Of a DNA stretch of 64,000 bases, positions 52,395 through 62,367 are shown in pieces (position 1 is the first letter of the stretch; the number at the start of each line of letters is the position of its first letter). The position numbers were made by a program, and so were the translations under genes. The notes beneath the pieces were generated by a model. The model was not told the origin of the DNA. It worked only from the letters and a program-made list of their open reading frames with translations, and did not search any database. This DNA comes from Bacteroidales bacterium (lineage in GTDB: Bacteria; Bacteroidota; Bacteroidia; Bacteroidales; UBA932): contig JAFRZX010000030.1 in assembly GCA_017442315.1 (NCBI GenBank), positions 62,001 through 126,000 on the forward strand, read 5' to 3'.

Positions 52395-54704
52395 ATGAGA
52401 AGAGCTATCATATTTTCAGCACTTGTCCTTCTGGCAGCGGTAAGCTGCCGGAAGGTGAGCGAAACACAAGTGGAAAACCATATCGTCATCAGTCAGCGTG
52501 GAGGAAAGACCATAGCATATTCACCTGATTCAGGAGTGAAGATCCTGTATGACGAAGGATATGCATTCAAGGACCTCAACCGCAACGGGATGATAGATCC
52601 TTATGAAGACTGGCGTCGTTCCTCGCAGGAGCGTGCTGCGGATCTTGCCTCGAAGATGTCGGTGGAAGAAATAGCCGGTCTGATGCTGTACAGCAAGCAT
52701 ATGGCTGTGCCTCATATCAGTTCCACCGATCCTATGAAATATACTTTCGGAGGAAAGTCCTTTGCTGAAAGCGGTGCAGATACATCTGCGCTGTCGGATA
52801 ATCAGATAGTTGCCCTGAAGGAAGACAATCTCCGTCATATCCTTGTCACGAAGGTGTCTTCACCTTCCGCAGCTGCCCGTTGGAACAACAATCTTCAGGC
52901 TTTTGCCGAGAGCCTTCCTTTGGGTATACCAGCCAACAACAGTTCTGATCCCCGCAATGAGACCAGGGCTACGGATGAGTTCAATGAAGGTTCCGGAGGT
53001 CAGGCTTCCCGCTGGCCGACTCCTCTCGGACTTGGAGCATCATTCGATCCGGAAGTGGTAAGGGATTTCGGTGATGTCGTTTCTGCCGAGTACAGGGCAC
53101 TTGGCATCGCCACAGCTCTTTCGCCTCAGGCAGATATATACACAGAACCTCGCTGGAGACGTGGAGTGGGTACTTTTACTGAAGATCCTGATCTGGCTGC
53201 CGATATGACCCGTGCTTATATTGATGCTTTCCAGACTTCATATGGGGATGCTGTGATTGAAGACGGATGGGGAACACAGAGTGTCAACTGTATGGTGAAG
53301 CACTGGCCAGGCGGAGCTGCAGGTGAGGCCGGAAGGGATGCGCATCTGTGCTTTGGAAAGTATGCAGTATTTCCAGGAGGTGAATTCGATACTGCTCTTC
53401 AGGTCTTTGTAAAGGGAGCATTCAATCTTGACGGACCTACAAGGCAGGCTTCAGCCGTCATGCCGTACTATACGATTTCATATGGCATCGACCCTTCGGG
53501 GAAGAATGTTGCGAACAGTTTCAGCAGATATATAATACAGGATCTTCTCATAGATACATATGGCTATGATGGCGTGATCTGTACGGACTGGACGATTACA
53601 GGTGATTACAAGGATGTCCATATTCATGGTGGCAAGCCTTGGGGAGTAGAGACTCTCAGTGTTGCAGAGCGCCATTATGAAATACTCAAGGCAGGTGTGG
53701 ACCAGTTCGGCGGAAATAATGAGAAAGGTCCTGTGCTTGAGGCATACAGGATGTGGTGTGAAGAATTCGGCGAAGATTCGGCTCGTGAGCGTTTTGAACA
53801 TTCTGCACGGAAACTCCTTATGAACTTTTTCCGTACAGGCCTTTTCGAGAATCCGTATCTTGATCCGGAGGAGACATCTGCAGTCTTGAGTTCAAAGGAT
53901 TTTCGTGACCGTGGATATCAGGCTCAGCTGAAATCTGTGGTAATGCTCAAGAACAGCGGAAATGTGCTGCCTGTGCAGGAAAGGGCTAAGGTCTATATGC
54001 CGAAGAGACAGATGCCTAATACCTATAATCTTGCAGGAAAGGTTACGATTCCAGGCAGGTATGACTGGCCGATAGACCCGGCGTTCTTCAATGATTACTA
54101 TGAATTTGTGGAGGATCCTGCTGATGCAGATTTTGCCGTGGTAGTGATCGGAGATCCTGTCAACGGACGCGGTTATGATGTCGAAGACCTGCGCAATGGT
54201 GGAAACGGTTATGTGCCGATGAGTCTTCAGTGGAGTGAATATACTGCTGATCAGGCGCGTGCTGTGAGTCTTGCCGGAGGTGACCCGAAAGAGAAGACGA
54301 CAAACAGAAGCTACCGTGGCAAGACTGTAAGGACTGAGAACAGCGCAGATATGGCTCTGATAGCCGGAACCCGTGAGGCAATGGGGAAAAAACCGGTGAT
54401 AGTGGTGCTGCCATGCCAGAAGCCTGTAGTCATGGGTGAATTCGAGTCATATGCGGATGCTATTCTTGTATCGTTCGGAGTGGAGCCTCAGGCCTATCTG
54501 GATATCATAAGCGGCAGATATGAACCTAGCGGTCTTCTTCCTGTGCAGTTCCCGGCGGATATGACGACTGTGGAATTGCAGTGTGAAGACAGTCCTCGCG
54601 ATATGAAGTGCTACACTGACTCAGAAGGTAACAGCTATGACTTTGCTTTCGGAATGAACTGGAACGGAGTCATAGATGATGAACGTGTGAAGAAATACAG
54701 ATAA
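52395..54704 (+). CDS. GH3 beta-glycosidase lipoprotein
   Basis: 769 aa lipoprotein (signal ending LLAAVSC). GH3 N-domain with KMSVEEIAGLML, SPQADIYTEPRWRRGVGTF, KHWPGGAAGEAGRDAHLC and the nucleophile Asp in GVICTDWTI (about residue 395). The C-domain has VVMLKNSGNVLP and ends PSGLLPVQFPADM. There is no PA14 or fibronectin-like tail, unlike the GH3 at 33441, and it belongs to a different GH3 subgroup. The acid/base residue could not be placed with confidence. Surface or periplasmic exo-glycosidase of the operon. Confidence 0.92.
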   Translation: MRRAIIFSALVLLAAVSCRKVSETQVENHIVISQRGGKTIAYSPDSGVKILYDEGYAFKDLNRNGMIDPYEDWRRSSQERAADLASKMSVEEIAGLMLYSKHMAVPHISSTDPMKYTFGGKSFAESGADTSALSDNQIVALKEDNLRHILVTKVSSPSAAARWNNNLQAFAESLPLGIPANNSSDPRNETRATDEFNEGSGGQASRWPTPLGLGASFDPEVVRDFGDVVSAEYRALGIATALSPQADIYTEPRWRRGVGTFTEDPDLAADMTRAYIDAFQTSYGDAVIEDGWGTQSVNCMVKHWPGGAAGEAGRDAHLCFGKYAVFPGGEFDTALQVFVKGAFNLDGPTRQASAVMPYYTISYGIDPSGKNVANSFSRYIIQDLLIDTYGYDGVICTDWTITGDYKDVHIHGGKPWGVETLSVAERHYEILKAGVDQFGGNNEKGPVLEAYRMWCEEFGEDSARERFEHSARKLLMNFFRTGLFENPYLDPEETSAVLSSKDFRDRGYQAQLKSVVMLKNSGNVLPVQERAKVYMPKRQMPNTYNLAGKVTIPGRYDWPIDPAFFNDYYEFVEDPADADFAVVVIGDPVNGRGYDVEDLRNGGNGYVPMSLQWSEYTADQARAVSLAGGDPKEKTTNRSYRGKTVRTENSADMALIAGTREAMGKKPVIVVLPCQKPVVMGEFESYADAILVSFGVEPQAYLDIISGRYEPSGLLPVQFPADMTTVELQCEDSPRDMKCYTDSEGNSYDFAFGMNWNGVIDDERVKKYR

Positions 54705-54707
54705 TCG

Positions 54708-56261
54708 ATGAAAAGGATCTTCATGTTGCTTTGTCTGCTTGACTGCCTGCTGGTTTCCGCTCAGGAAAAGGATTTCAGCCAGGTCATCAGGTGGATTGAC
54801 GAAGGCAGGACATATGTAGAACAGGATCATGTCATTGAGGCAGTTCTTGTGTCTATGGCGGAAAATCCCAATACAATGGAGAACGAACAGGTGTCGTTTG
54901 ACTATGTGAGCAATTCTGCAGGCCGCAGGACCGGTTATTTCCATTCTATGGACGGCAGTCAGGGAATGAGGATACATTTTGAAAGAGTGGCGGCCCTGAA
55001 GAAGATTCCGAGGTATTCGAGGGTCCGCCTTAATCTGAAGGGAGCAAGACTGGAGAAGGTCAATGGGGCAGGCTATGCCGTGAATGACCTACCTGAGAGT
55101 GCGGTGCTGTCTTTTGAAAAAGGTACCAGGGCCGATCTTGTCATTGAAGAAAAGACAGTTCCTGAACTGACTGACAGCGATGTTTTCAAGCTTGTAAGAG
55201 TAAAGGATCTGGAATTTGTGTTCAAGGACGGTTCACTCCTTAATGTATATGAACTGGCTGTTCAGAAGACCAAGATAAACGGAGGATGCGCTCCTACGGG
55301 CAGGATGGACGGTTGGGCCGGCCTGCTTTGTGACGGGAACGGAAATCCGTTCTATTATCTGCTCAATTCCGGTGCTACATGGAGAAGAAGCGGTGAAGGT
55401 GTGCCTCAGGGACACGGATGGATTGAAGGAATCATCGTGCCAGAGACGGATATGTCCCGTTATGGCGGCAAGGTATTGGGCCGTTATCAGATACGTCCTT
55501 TGAGCAAGTCGGCATTCTGTTTTGAAGAACAGGCTCTATGGAGGACGGTTGCCGAATGGAACTGGAACGACAATGTTCCCGAAATACACACTTCCGACGG
55601 TGACCTTAAATCCATAGGATATCATAAAGTGCTGTCTGACAAAGGTGACGGACTGCTGTATTTCAATACGGGAGGCGAGATCGTGCGTTTCCGCGATATG
55701 AACAATCCGCTTCTTATCAATGACAAGAACGACAGGAACTGGAGAGGTTATATCCAGTATGGGGCCTTGTCTGTCCATTGTCCTTCGTCAAACTGGTGGA
55801 ACTGGAGTTCAGACCAAGGCAAGGGACTTCACCTTTCCGTTTCTACAGAAGGTATGAAAGGTTCAGAGCTGGTGCTGGGATTTACGTTTGCCGCAGGTCA
55901 TTGCAATCCTTTTGATGTGGCAGGATGTCCGGCGAACTGGAAGGTGGAGTTCTCGCTGGACGGGAAGAATTACGTCAGAGCAGGAGAAACCTTTGCACTC
56001 AGGTCTTTGCCATGGAACCCTGCGGAAGTCAAAGGGGTAAGCTATCTTACGTCCAAGGATGCAGGTGCGGGATTTACCGAGCATGCAGTCAAGCTTCCTG
56101 CTTTCCTTCTCGATAAGAAAATCATATATGTCAGGATTGTGCCAGAAGACAAGGCTGCATTGACACTTGCATATGAGGGTGGGGCAAACGGTTCACTGCA
56201 TCCTCAGAATAAGGCAAGTACGGTAGTCAGCTTCGGTACGGTGAAGCTGATGTACAAATAA
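54708..56261 (+). CDS. DUF5689 protein, secreted (paralog 4 of 4)
   Basis: 517 aa with signal peptide (MKRIFMLLCLLDCLLVSAQ). It is the most divergent of the four paralogs. DUF5689 (IEAVLVSMAENPNTMENEQV) lacks the usual EGVVISD wording, but the shared ATWRRSGEGVPQGHG...GIIVPE block (about residue 225) and the C-terminal GFTEHAVKLPAFLLDKK are present. It starts 3 nt after the GH3 stop. Binding role inferred. Confidence 0.78.
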   Translation: MKRIFMLLCLLDCLLVSAQEKDFSQVIRWIDEGRTYVEQDHVIEAVLVSMAENPNTMENEQVSFDYVSNSAGRRTGYFHSMDGSQGMRIHFERVAALKKIPRYSRVRLNLKGARLEKVNGAGYAVNDLPESAVLSFEKGTRADLVIEEKTVPELTDSDVFKLVRVKDLEFVFKDGSLLNVYELAVQKTKINGGCAPTGRMDGWAGLLCDGNGNPFYYLLNSGATWRRSGEGVPQGHGWIEGIIVPETDMSRYGGKVLGRYQIRPLSKSAFCFEEQALWRTVAEWNWNDNVPEIHTSDGDLKSIGYHKVLSDKGDGLLYFNTGGEIVRFRDMNNPLLINDKNDRNWRGYIQYGALSVHCPSSNWWNWSSDQGKGLHLSVSTEGMKGSELVLGFTFAAGHCNPFDVAGCPANWKVEFSLDGKNYVRAGETFALRSLPWNPAEVKGVSYLTSKDAGAGFTEHAVKLPAFLLDKKIIYVRIVPEDKAALTLAYEGGANGSLHPQNKASTVVSFGTVKLMYK

Positions 56262-56267
56262 AACCGG

Positions 56268-58214
56268 ATGATGACAATGAAACGGATATTCACATATATT
56301 GCTCTCTTCCTGACATGCGTTGTCTCAGGAGCTCAGGTCAAGGTCTCTTCTGTGGAGGATGTCTCCGGGAGGACATGGCTGTGTCTTTCGTCAGGTGACG
56401 GTCTGGAATTGTCCTATTCCGACAAGGGGAAATATGTCCCGTCATTTAATGTCAGGCCCGAGTCGCTTTCGAGAGTTGACTTCGGGCAGTTGTGGTATGC
56501 CCCGGATGGGGTCTTGTATCTCTATTACACTGAGACTGACGGATATTTTGACGGCAAGGGAGTGCTCAAATCAATTTCCTGTACGAATCCCTCTGACAAG
56601 GCACCGCAATGGAGCAATCCTTCTGAAATCGGGGCAGGTGTCTGCACAGGAACGCCTGCTGTTGCGGCTGACGGAAGTTGGATCATGCCAGGAGCTTTAT
56701 GGGGACGCACCCTTATAGGCATGACTGCAGACATTTACGGAAATGACCGCAAACGTGATGACAATGGCGAGTATTCCGAACTTGACGGAAGTCGCGGTCC
56801 TTTGCTTCATATCTCTCATGACATGGGAAGGACCTGGAATGGGATGTCCGGGTTTGTGACCGTTCCTGAGATGGTTCAGGGACGTTATAATGACCCTCAG
56901 ATAATAAATGCTCCCGACGGATCCTTGATGCTGATAATGCGTTCCTGTGGTACGGGATGGAGTTGGGTTTCCGCATCTTATGACAATGGAAGTTCATGGT
57001 CTTCACCGGAAAAGTTCGTTCAGAATCCGGACCGGAAGGCTGCATTTGCCGGTCTACCGGACGGACGCCTGCTTATGGTTAAGGTCGGCAAGCTTGATGA
57101 GTTTGCATATTTTCTGGGATCAGGACTTTATGCATATCTGTCTGATGACTGCGGAAAGACGTGGTATGGCGGGCTATGTATTGTCAGAGATATGGATGCT
57201 GATGCTCCTTCAGTTTCATGTGATGATGAAGGAAACATTACTGTAGCTTATGACTGTGGCAATGAAGTCTTTGCCGTTGTCACATCCCAGGATGAGATTG
57301 TCAGAGGAATGTCTGATCATGAATATGTTGCAGAAAACATAAGAACCTTAAGCCGGTCAGGACAGGAAAAACAGAAGGCATCTAAAGCCAAGGTGGAGTG
57401 GAGTGATGATCTTCTCAGGATATGTACATACAATATCCAGTACAGGAATGATAAGCTGTGCAAATGGGAAAACCGTCTGAATGCAATAAAAAGCTTTGTG
57501 GATGAATACAGGCCTGATGTCATTGGCTCTCAGGAACCGTATGGCCAGCAGATAGAGGATATAATAATTACTCTGGACGGCAGGTACGGCTGGATCGGCA
57601 TCAACAACAGGAATGAGAAGAATCCTCCATATCACAGAAACGGTGCATTCAATCCTATATTCTATAGAAAGGATAGAGTGGAAGTACTTGATTGGGATAT
57701 CATATGGTATACTCCGAAGGCCACTGAAAGAGGCTATGGAGCAGAATATACCCGTTTCATGATATGGGCGAAGATGCGTGACAGGAAGAACGGACAGGAA
57801 TTCTATGTGTTCAACTCCCATTTCGACCATAAGAATGAAGAAGCAAAGCGTGTGTCAGCCAGAATCCTGGTCAATACGGTAAAGGAAGTCGCGGGCAATC
57901 TTCCTGCAGTCCTTACCGGTGACTTCAACTCTACGGAGACAGGTGTTCCATATGCCACAATCATGGATTCCGGCTTTCTCGGCAATTCAAAACTTGCCGT
58001 AGATGATGCTGTCAACCATATGTATTATTCACAGGCACGCTACAAGTCCATCAATACGGTATCTCAGAAAGATATACACATTGACCACATATTCTATACT
58101 CCGTCCAATTCCAGGATTGAGTCGTGGGAACTTGTGATAAAGACGTTTGGAGGGTATTACGGGTCAGACCACCTTCCGATTGTAACAGATTGGAGATTAG
58201 TAAGGAATCAGTAA
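56268..58214 (+). CDS. Fusion of BNR/Asp-box propeller and EEP-family phosphodiesterase/nuclease
   Basis: 648 aa (starts possible at 56268, 56271 or 56277; signal peptide from MKRIFTYIALFL). Residues about 25-360 form a sialidase-like beta-propeller with Asp boxes SHDMGRTW (about 182), SYDNGSSW (about 237) and SDDCGKTW (about 291). No clear sialidase RIP motif, so a binding or non-sialidase role is possible. Residues about 380-648 are an endonuclease/exonuclease/phosphatase domain with complete motifs: TYNIQY (metal Asn), GSQEPY (Glu), NSHFDH, GDFNS, DHIFY and GSDHLPI. Likely a secreted phosphodiesterase or nuclease guided to its substrate by the propeller. Confidence 0.88.
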   Translation: MMTMKRIFTYIALFLTCVVSGAQVKVSSVEDVSGRTWLCLSSGDGLELSYSDKGKYVPSFNVRPESLSRVDFGQLWYAPDGVLYLYYTETDGYFDGKGVLKSISCTNPSDKAPQWSNPSEIGAGVCTGTPAVAADGSWIMPGALWGRTLIGMTADIYGNDRKRDDNGEYSELDGSRGPLLHISHDMGRTWNGMSGFVTVPEMVQGRYNDPQIINAPDGSLMLIMRSCGTGWSWVSASYDNGSSWSSPEKFVQNPDRKAAFAGLPDGRLLMVKVGKLDEFAYFLGSGLYAYLSDDCGKTWYGGLCIVRDMDADAPSVSCDDEGNITVAYDCGNEVFAVVTSQDEIVRGMSDHEYVAENIRTLSRSGQEKQKASKAKVEWSDDLLRICTYNIQYRNDKLCKWENRLNAIKSFVDEYRPDVIGSQEPYGQQIEDIIITLDGRYGWIGINNRNEKNPPYHRNGAFNPIFYRKDRVEVLDWDIIWYTPKATERGYGAEYTRFMIWAKMRDRKNGQEFYVFNSHFDHKNEEAKRVSARILVNTVKEVAGNLPAVLTGDFNSTETGVPYATIMDSGFLGNSKLAVDDAVNHMYYSQARYKSINTVSQKDIHIDHIFYTPSNSRIESWELVIKTFGGYYGSDHLPIVTDWRLVRNQ

Positions 58215-58226
58215 AAGCATAATTAT

Positions 58227-59294
58227 ATGAGGAGAATAATATTTGCACTATTGGTTTTTTCGCTGGCTTTCACAACTTATGCCCAGCAGGAGATCGATGT
58301 CCTTGAGCTGGGGCTTCAGGGAAAACTTGTGGAGACGGAAAATCCTTTTGACCGTTTCAATGTCGATGAATACCCGGCAGTTTATGATGATGCGAAGAAT
58401 CTGCCCACTCAAATACGCAGCAGCGCCGGTTTTTTCGTTGCATTCAGAAGCGACACAAAGACAATACAGGCGAGGATAGAATATCGCAATCCCAACCATC
58501 ATGAAGGTTGCGACCTGTATATAAGAAAGGATGGCAAATGGCTATATGCCGGTTCCCAGACCGTGTGCAGGCATGGACAGGTCTTCGATCTCGTGAAATA
58601 TATGGACGGGACGGAACATGAGTGCCTGATATATCTTCCGCTTCAGAAACCTGTGTCGTCAATGAAGATAATCATAGACAGCAATGCTTCAATCGAAGCG
58701 CTTGAATGTCCTTTCAGGCACAGGATAGCTGCTCTTGGCTCGTCCTTCACTCAAGGAGCCGGCGTCACCCGTCCTGCCCTTACATGGAATGCACAGTTGT
58801 CGAGGATGACAGGACTGATGTTCATGAACATGGGGTTCTGTGGCAACTGCAAGCTGCAGCCTTTCTATGCACAGGTGCTTGGGCGTTCAGATGCGGAGGC
58901 TTATGTAATAGATGCATTCTCCAATCCTACACATCAGGAAATACGCGACAGGCTGTTCATCTTCCTGGATACTCTTCGTGAAGCAGAGAAGGAAGCGGGC
59001 AAGGAACCGAAGCCGGTAATCTTCCTTCAGACCATCTGGCGTGAAGGAAACAACTTCAATGTAAAGAAAAGGGAGAGAGAGGAAAACAAGAGGAATGCAG
59101 CGGAGGAAATGATGGCTCAGGCAGTGAAGACATATGCGGATGTGTATTTTGTAAATACAACTGATGCTACAGATTACAAGTACCATGAGACATGCACTGA
59201 CGGAACTCATCCCAATGATTACGGCTACACTCTTTGGGCTGAATCCATATGTAAACCTGTTACGAAGATATTGGCAAAATATAATATGAAGTAA
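58227..59294 (+). CDS. SGNH-family hydrolase (esterase/lipase type)
   Basis: 355 aa with signal peptide (MRRIIFALLVFSLAFTTYAQ). An N-terminal beta-sandwich like that of SGNH carbohydrate esterases (FRSDTKTIQARIEYRN) precedes the catalytic domain. The catalytic blocks are LGSSFTQG (Ser, about residue 172), NMGFCGN (Asn block) and DGTHPND (Asp and His, about 324-327). Members remove acetyl or other acyl groups from glycans. Co-located with glycosidases and phosphoesterases, so deacylation of the same substrate is inferred. Confidence 0.9.
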   Translation: MRRIIFALLVFSLAFTTYAQQEIDVLELGLQGKLVETENPFDRFNVDEYPAVYDDAKNLPTQIRSSAGFFVAFRSDTKTIQARIEYRNPNHHEGCDLYIRKDGKWLYAGSQTVCRHGQVFDLVKYMDGTEHECLIYLPLQKPVSSMKIIIDSNASIEALECPFRHRIAALGSSFTQGAGVTRPALTWNAQLSRMTGLMFMNMGFCGNCKLQPFYAQVLGRSDAEAYVIDAFSNPTHQEIRDRLFIFLDTLREAEKEAGKEPKPVIFLQTIWREGNNFNVKKREREENKRNAAEEMMAQAVKTYADVYFVNTTDATDYKYHETCTDGTHPNDYGYTLWAESICKPVTKILAKYNMK

Positions 59295-59298
59295 AGTT

Positions 59299-60765
59299 AT
59301 GCGTACAATATTGACAATTATATCTTTTCTGCTGGCTGCTATAATGTCTGCCCAACCTTTCGAGTCTGTGACTTATAAGGTGTTCAATCAGAATTATCCG
59401 CCATTGGAATGTGTGGGAAGCATAAGGACTTTGCCTTCAGGAGAGGTTGCCGCACAGCGCTGGTCAGTTGGGTATGAGTGTGTCGACAGGGGATATGCCA
59501 GGTATTCGGAAAGCGGCTCCTATATAAGTCAGCTCGGAGTCGGTCATGCCCGAATCCAAAGTGGTTGGGCTCGGACAGAAACAAAGAAGGGGAAATATGA
59601 CTATGCATGGCTGGATGAGATTGTAGACGGTATCATCAGTCAGAATGTGACCCCGTGGATATCTCTGGGCTATGGAAACCCTCTCTATTCTTCGGAAATC
59701 ACGCTTGGTGCGAAGATCTTTACCGATGAAGCTACGATGAAGGCATGGGAAAAATATGTCGAAACTACGGTGGCACGTTATAAGGACAGGGTGAATAAGT
59801 GGGAAGTGTGGAATGAACCTAATCAGAAAGTCAACAAGGATAATCCGTCCACATATACCAATCTTCTGGTAAGGACGTGTGAAGCAATAAAGAGGGTGGA
59901 TCCTGATGCTCAGATTGCTGCTTTTGCCCTTGCGAGTGTAGATGCTTCATACTTGAGCCATGTCCTGAATGATTTGAAGGAAATGGGAAGGCCCGATCTC
60001 TTCACTCATGTGAGCCTTCATAAATATTACGAGAATCCGGATGACTGCGATTATGATTTTACGCTGCTGCGCGAGATAATACATGACTTCAATCCTGAGA
60101 TTGTAGTGTTCCAAGGAGAAAGCGGATGTCCTTCCAGACTGGAGTGGACCCATGCCTTGAAGCATATCCAGTTTGATGAGTATATCCAGGCGAAGACTGT
60201 ACTGCGCAGGATGTGCTGCGATTTTGCTCTTGGTCAGGCATGTTCGGTATTTACCCTTACAGATCTGATATATCCTGATATGCAGCAGTCTTTCGGTCTG
60301 CTCCGTACAGGATTGGACTTCAAGGTTAAATACAAGAAACCATCATTTCATGCGGTGCGTAATCTGGTGAATCTGCTTCCTGACAATATAAATCCTTTTG
60401 AAGTGGAGTTTACAGCCAATACTGCCCGTCACATGAAGGTCACAGGTCTGAAGGACGGTGACAGGACAGTCGGATTCATCTATTATTTCTGTGATAACGC
60501 ACCTGTTTCTTCTCTAGAATGGTCGGATGTGACTCTCACTGTGAAGAACCTCAAGATAAAGAATCCTGTTCTGGTGGAACCTATAACAGGAAAAGTGTTC
60601 AATCTGAACCTATACCACTATTCTCCGAATTCTCCGGATACCAAATACACCAGGATACCGGTATGGGACAGCCCTGTAATGATTATGGACAGGGAAACTC
60701 TCGACCTGGCCGGGAACGACAAGGATATGGAGGGGATCCTCAAGGATTTCAATACCGAAATGTAG
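59299..60765 (+). CDS. Clan GH-A glycoside hydrolase, GH39-like
   Basis: 488 aa with signal peptide (MRTILTIISFLLAAIMSAQ). A (beta/alpha)8 barrel with the acid/base Glu in WEVWNEPNQ (about residue 173) and the likely nucleophile Glu in VVFQGESGCPS (about residue 273). It resembles GH39 and neighbouring clan-A families; the exact family needs a profile search. A C-terminal beta domain (about 390-480) follows. Immediately followed by GH30 (TAG directly before ATG). Confidence 0.82.
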   Translation: MRTILTIISFLLAAIMSAQPFESVTYKVFNQNYPPLECVGSIRTLPSGEVAAQRWSVGYECVDRGYARYSESGSYISQLGVGHARIQSGWARTETKKGKYDYAWLDEIVDGIISQNVTPWISLGYGNPLYSSEITLGAKIFTDEATMKAWEKYVETTVARYKDRVNKWEVWNEPNQKVNKDNPSTYTNLLVRTCEAIKRVDPDAQIAAFALASVDASYLSHVLNDLKEMGRPDLFTHVSLHKYYENPDDCDYDFTLLREIIHDFNPEIVVFQGESGCPSRLEWTHALKHIQFDEYIQAKTVLRRMCCDFALGQACSVFTLTDLIYPDMQQSFGLLRTGLDFKVKYKKPSFHAVRNLVNLLPDNINPFEVEFTANTARHMKVTGLKDGDRTVGFIYYFCDNAPVSSLEWSDVTLTVKNLKIKNPVLVEPITGKVFNLNLYHYSPNSPDTKYTRIPVWDSPVMIMDRETLDLAGNDKDMEGILKDFNTEM

Positions 60766-62346
60766 ATGAAAATGAAACAGTTCAACCTTACCTTTCTTGC
60801 AGCAATGCTGACAGTATCATCCGTAGCACAACAGAAAATTACTGTCGATCCTGACATACACTACCAGACAATGGAGTTCTTTGGAGCAGCCGATGCATGG
60901 AGCTGCGATTTCGTGGGTAAATATTGGAGCGATGATGCAAAGGAGCTGATAGCGGACTATCTTTTCTCCCAGGAGTATGATGCTTCCGGTAATCCTGAAG
61001 GAATCGGACTCTCCATATGGAGGGTAAATCTTGGTGCAGGAACCCTGGAGCAACCCGGTGCTGATATCTACCCGTACCAACGTCGTGCAGAGTCATATAT
61101 GACGGTGGACGGCAAGTTATATGATTGGGGGAAATGCGCAGGACATGAATATTTCATGCAGGCAGCAAAGGACCGAGGCTGCAATCAGTTCATCCTGTTC
61201 TCGAATTCTCCTCTGGTCCAGTACACCCTCAACGGAAAGGGATATGCCCCGACTGACAATGCCGCCAATCTTCGTGAGGACTGCTACGATGACTATGCGG
61301 ACTATCTTGTGGATGTTACGGAGCATTTGATGGACAAGGGCTTCAATATCCCCTATATCAGTCCTATAAACGAGCCTCAAGGCGACTGGAACACTCCAAG
61401 ACAGGAAGGCTCACCATGGCGCAACGGTGAAATATTCCGTATGACAAAAGCACTTGACGAGGCTCTTGGCAGGTCTTCCAGATTTGATGATGTGCGCATC
61501 TTCATAGGTGAAGCCAACAGGCTGAAGATGCTCTATACCCAGCGTCCCAAGATGTTCGCCCGTTTTGACAGCGATTCGCTTGAATGTCCGGGGAAGCAGC
61601 TGTACTTTTTCTTCGATAAGAATTCTCCATACTATGTGGCAGACCTGAAGCATATGGACATGGAGTTCACTGCGCATCCGTATCATGACCATTTTACAAG
61701 TGCCGACCTGCGCGAGGTACATAGGCTTGCGGCACAGGAAATCAGAAAATATGGAATTGACTATCACTCGTCCGAATGGTGCCTTCTCCCTACATCCAAA
61801 CAATATGAAGGAATCACTGCAGACTGGTGCAAAGGTAACCATGCCGACATTCAGGCTGCTCTGATGATGGCCCGAATAATCCATAGCGATTTTGTGGATG
61901 CCGATGCTGTGTCATGGTGCTATTGGAAAGGCATGGAACTTCGCGGTGACCATGCTCTCGTCTCTCTTCATGCAACTGACGGGGACATACATAAGGGAGG
62001 ATATCCTTCAGCCAACAAGATGTTGTGGACACTTGGCAACTACAGCCGTTTCATAAGGCCGGGATATGTGCGCATTGCCCTTGACGGAGCTGATGACCTG
62101 GATACTCTGGCAGCAACGGCCTTTGTCTCCCCCGAAGGAGACCGTGTAGTTGTGGTTTTCGTGAATTCTTCGTTTGAGGAAAAACCTGTGGAACTCTCTA
62201 TGCCGAAGGGTTGGAAAAAGAAAGTGACCGCAGTCACAAGTTATCGTACTGATGCAAGACATGACCTTGCCAGGACTGTTACAGGTGAGGGAACAAGTCA
62301 TGTCATAGGTGCACGTGGCGTGACGACAATAGTGTTTGATCTGTAA
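60766..62346 (+). CDS. Glycoside hydrolase family 30
   Basis: 526 aa with signal peptide (MKMKQFNLTFLAAMLTVSSVAQ). GH30-type barrel plus beta-sandwich: FFGAADAWSCD, GLSIWRVNLGAGT, FSNSPLVQYTLNG, acid/base Glu in SPINEPQGDW (about residue 203) and nucleophile Glu in YHSSEWCLLP (about 336). The C-terminal GH30 beta-domain includes VVVVFVNSSFEEKPVELSMP. Family members include beta-1,6-galactanases, beta-1,6-glucanases and xylanases; subfamily not determined. Confidence 0.9.
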   Translation: MKMKQFNLTFLAAMLTVSSVAQQKITVDPDIHYQTMEFFGAADAWSCDFVGKYWSDDAKELIADYLFSQEYDASGNPEGIGLSIWRVNLGAGTLEQPGADIYPYQRRAESYMTVDGKLYDWGKCAGHEYFMQAAKDRGCNQFILFSNSPLVQYTLNGKGYAPTDNAANLREDCYDDYADYLVDVTEHLMDKGFNIPYISPINEPQGDWNTPRQEGSPWRNGEIFRMTKALDEALGRSSRFDDVRIFIGEANRLKMLYTQRPKMFARFDSDSLECPGKQLYFFFDKNSPYYVADLKHMDMEFTAHPYHDHFTSADLREVHRLAAQEIRKYGIDYHSSEWCLLPTSKQYEGITADWCKGNHADIQAALMMARIIHSDFVDADAVSWCYWKGMELRGDHALVSLHATDGDIHKGGYPSANKMLWTLGNYSRFIRPGYVRIALDGADDLDTLAATAFVSPEGDRVVVVFVNSSFEEKPVELSMPKGWKKKVTAVTSYRTDARHDLARTVTGEGTSHVIGARGVTTIVFDL

Positions 62347-62367
62347 ATGATAAATTAAATATATACG

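Noticed and set aside
56268-57400. Calling the N-terminal propeller a true GH33 sialidase
   Set aside because: Asp boxes alone do not define sialidase activity. The RIP motif and arginine triad could not be located, so only a sialidase-like propeller is claimed.
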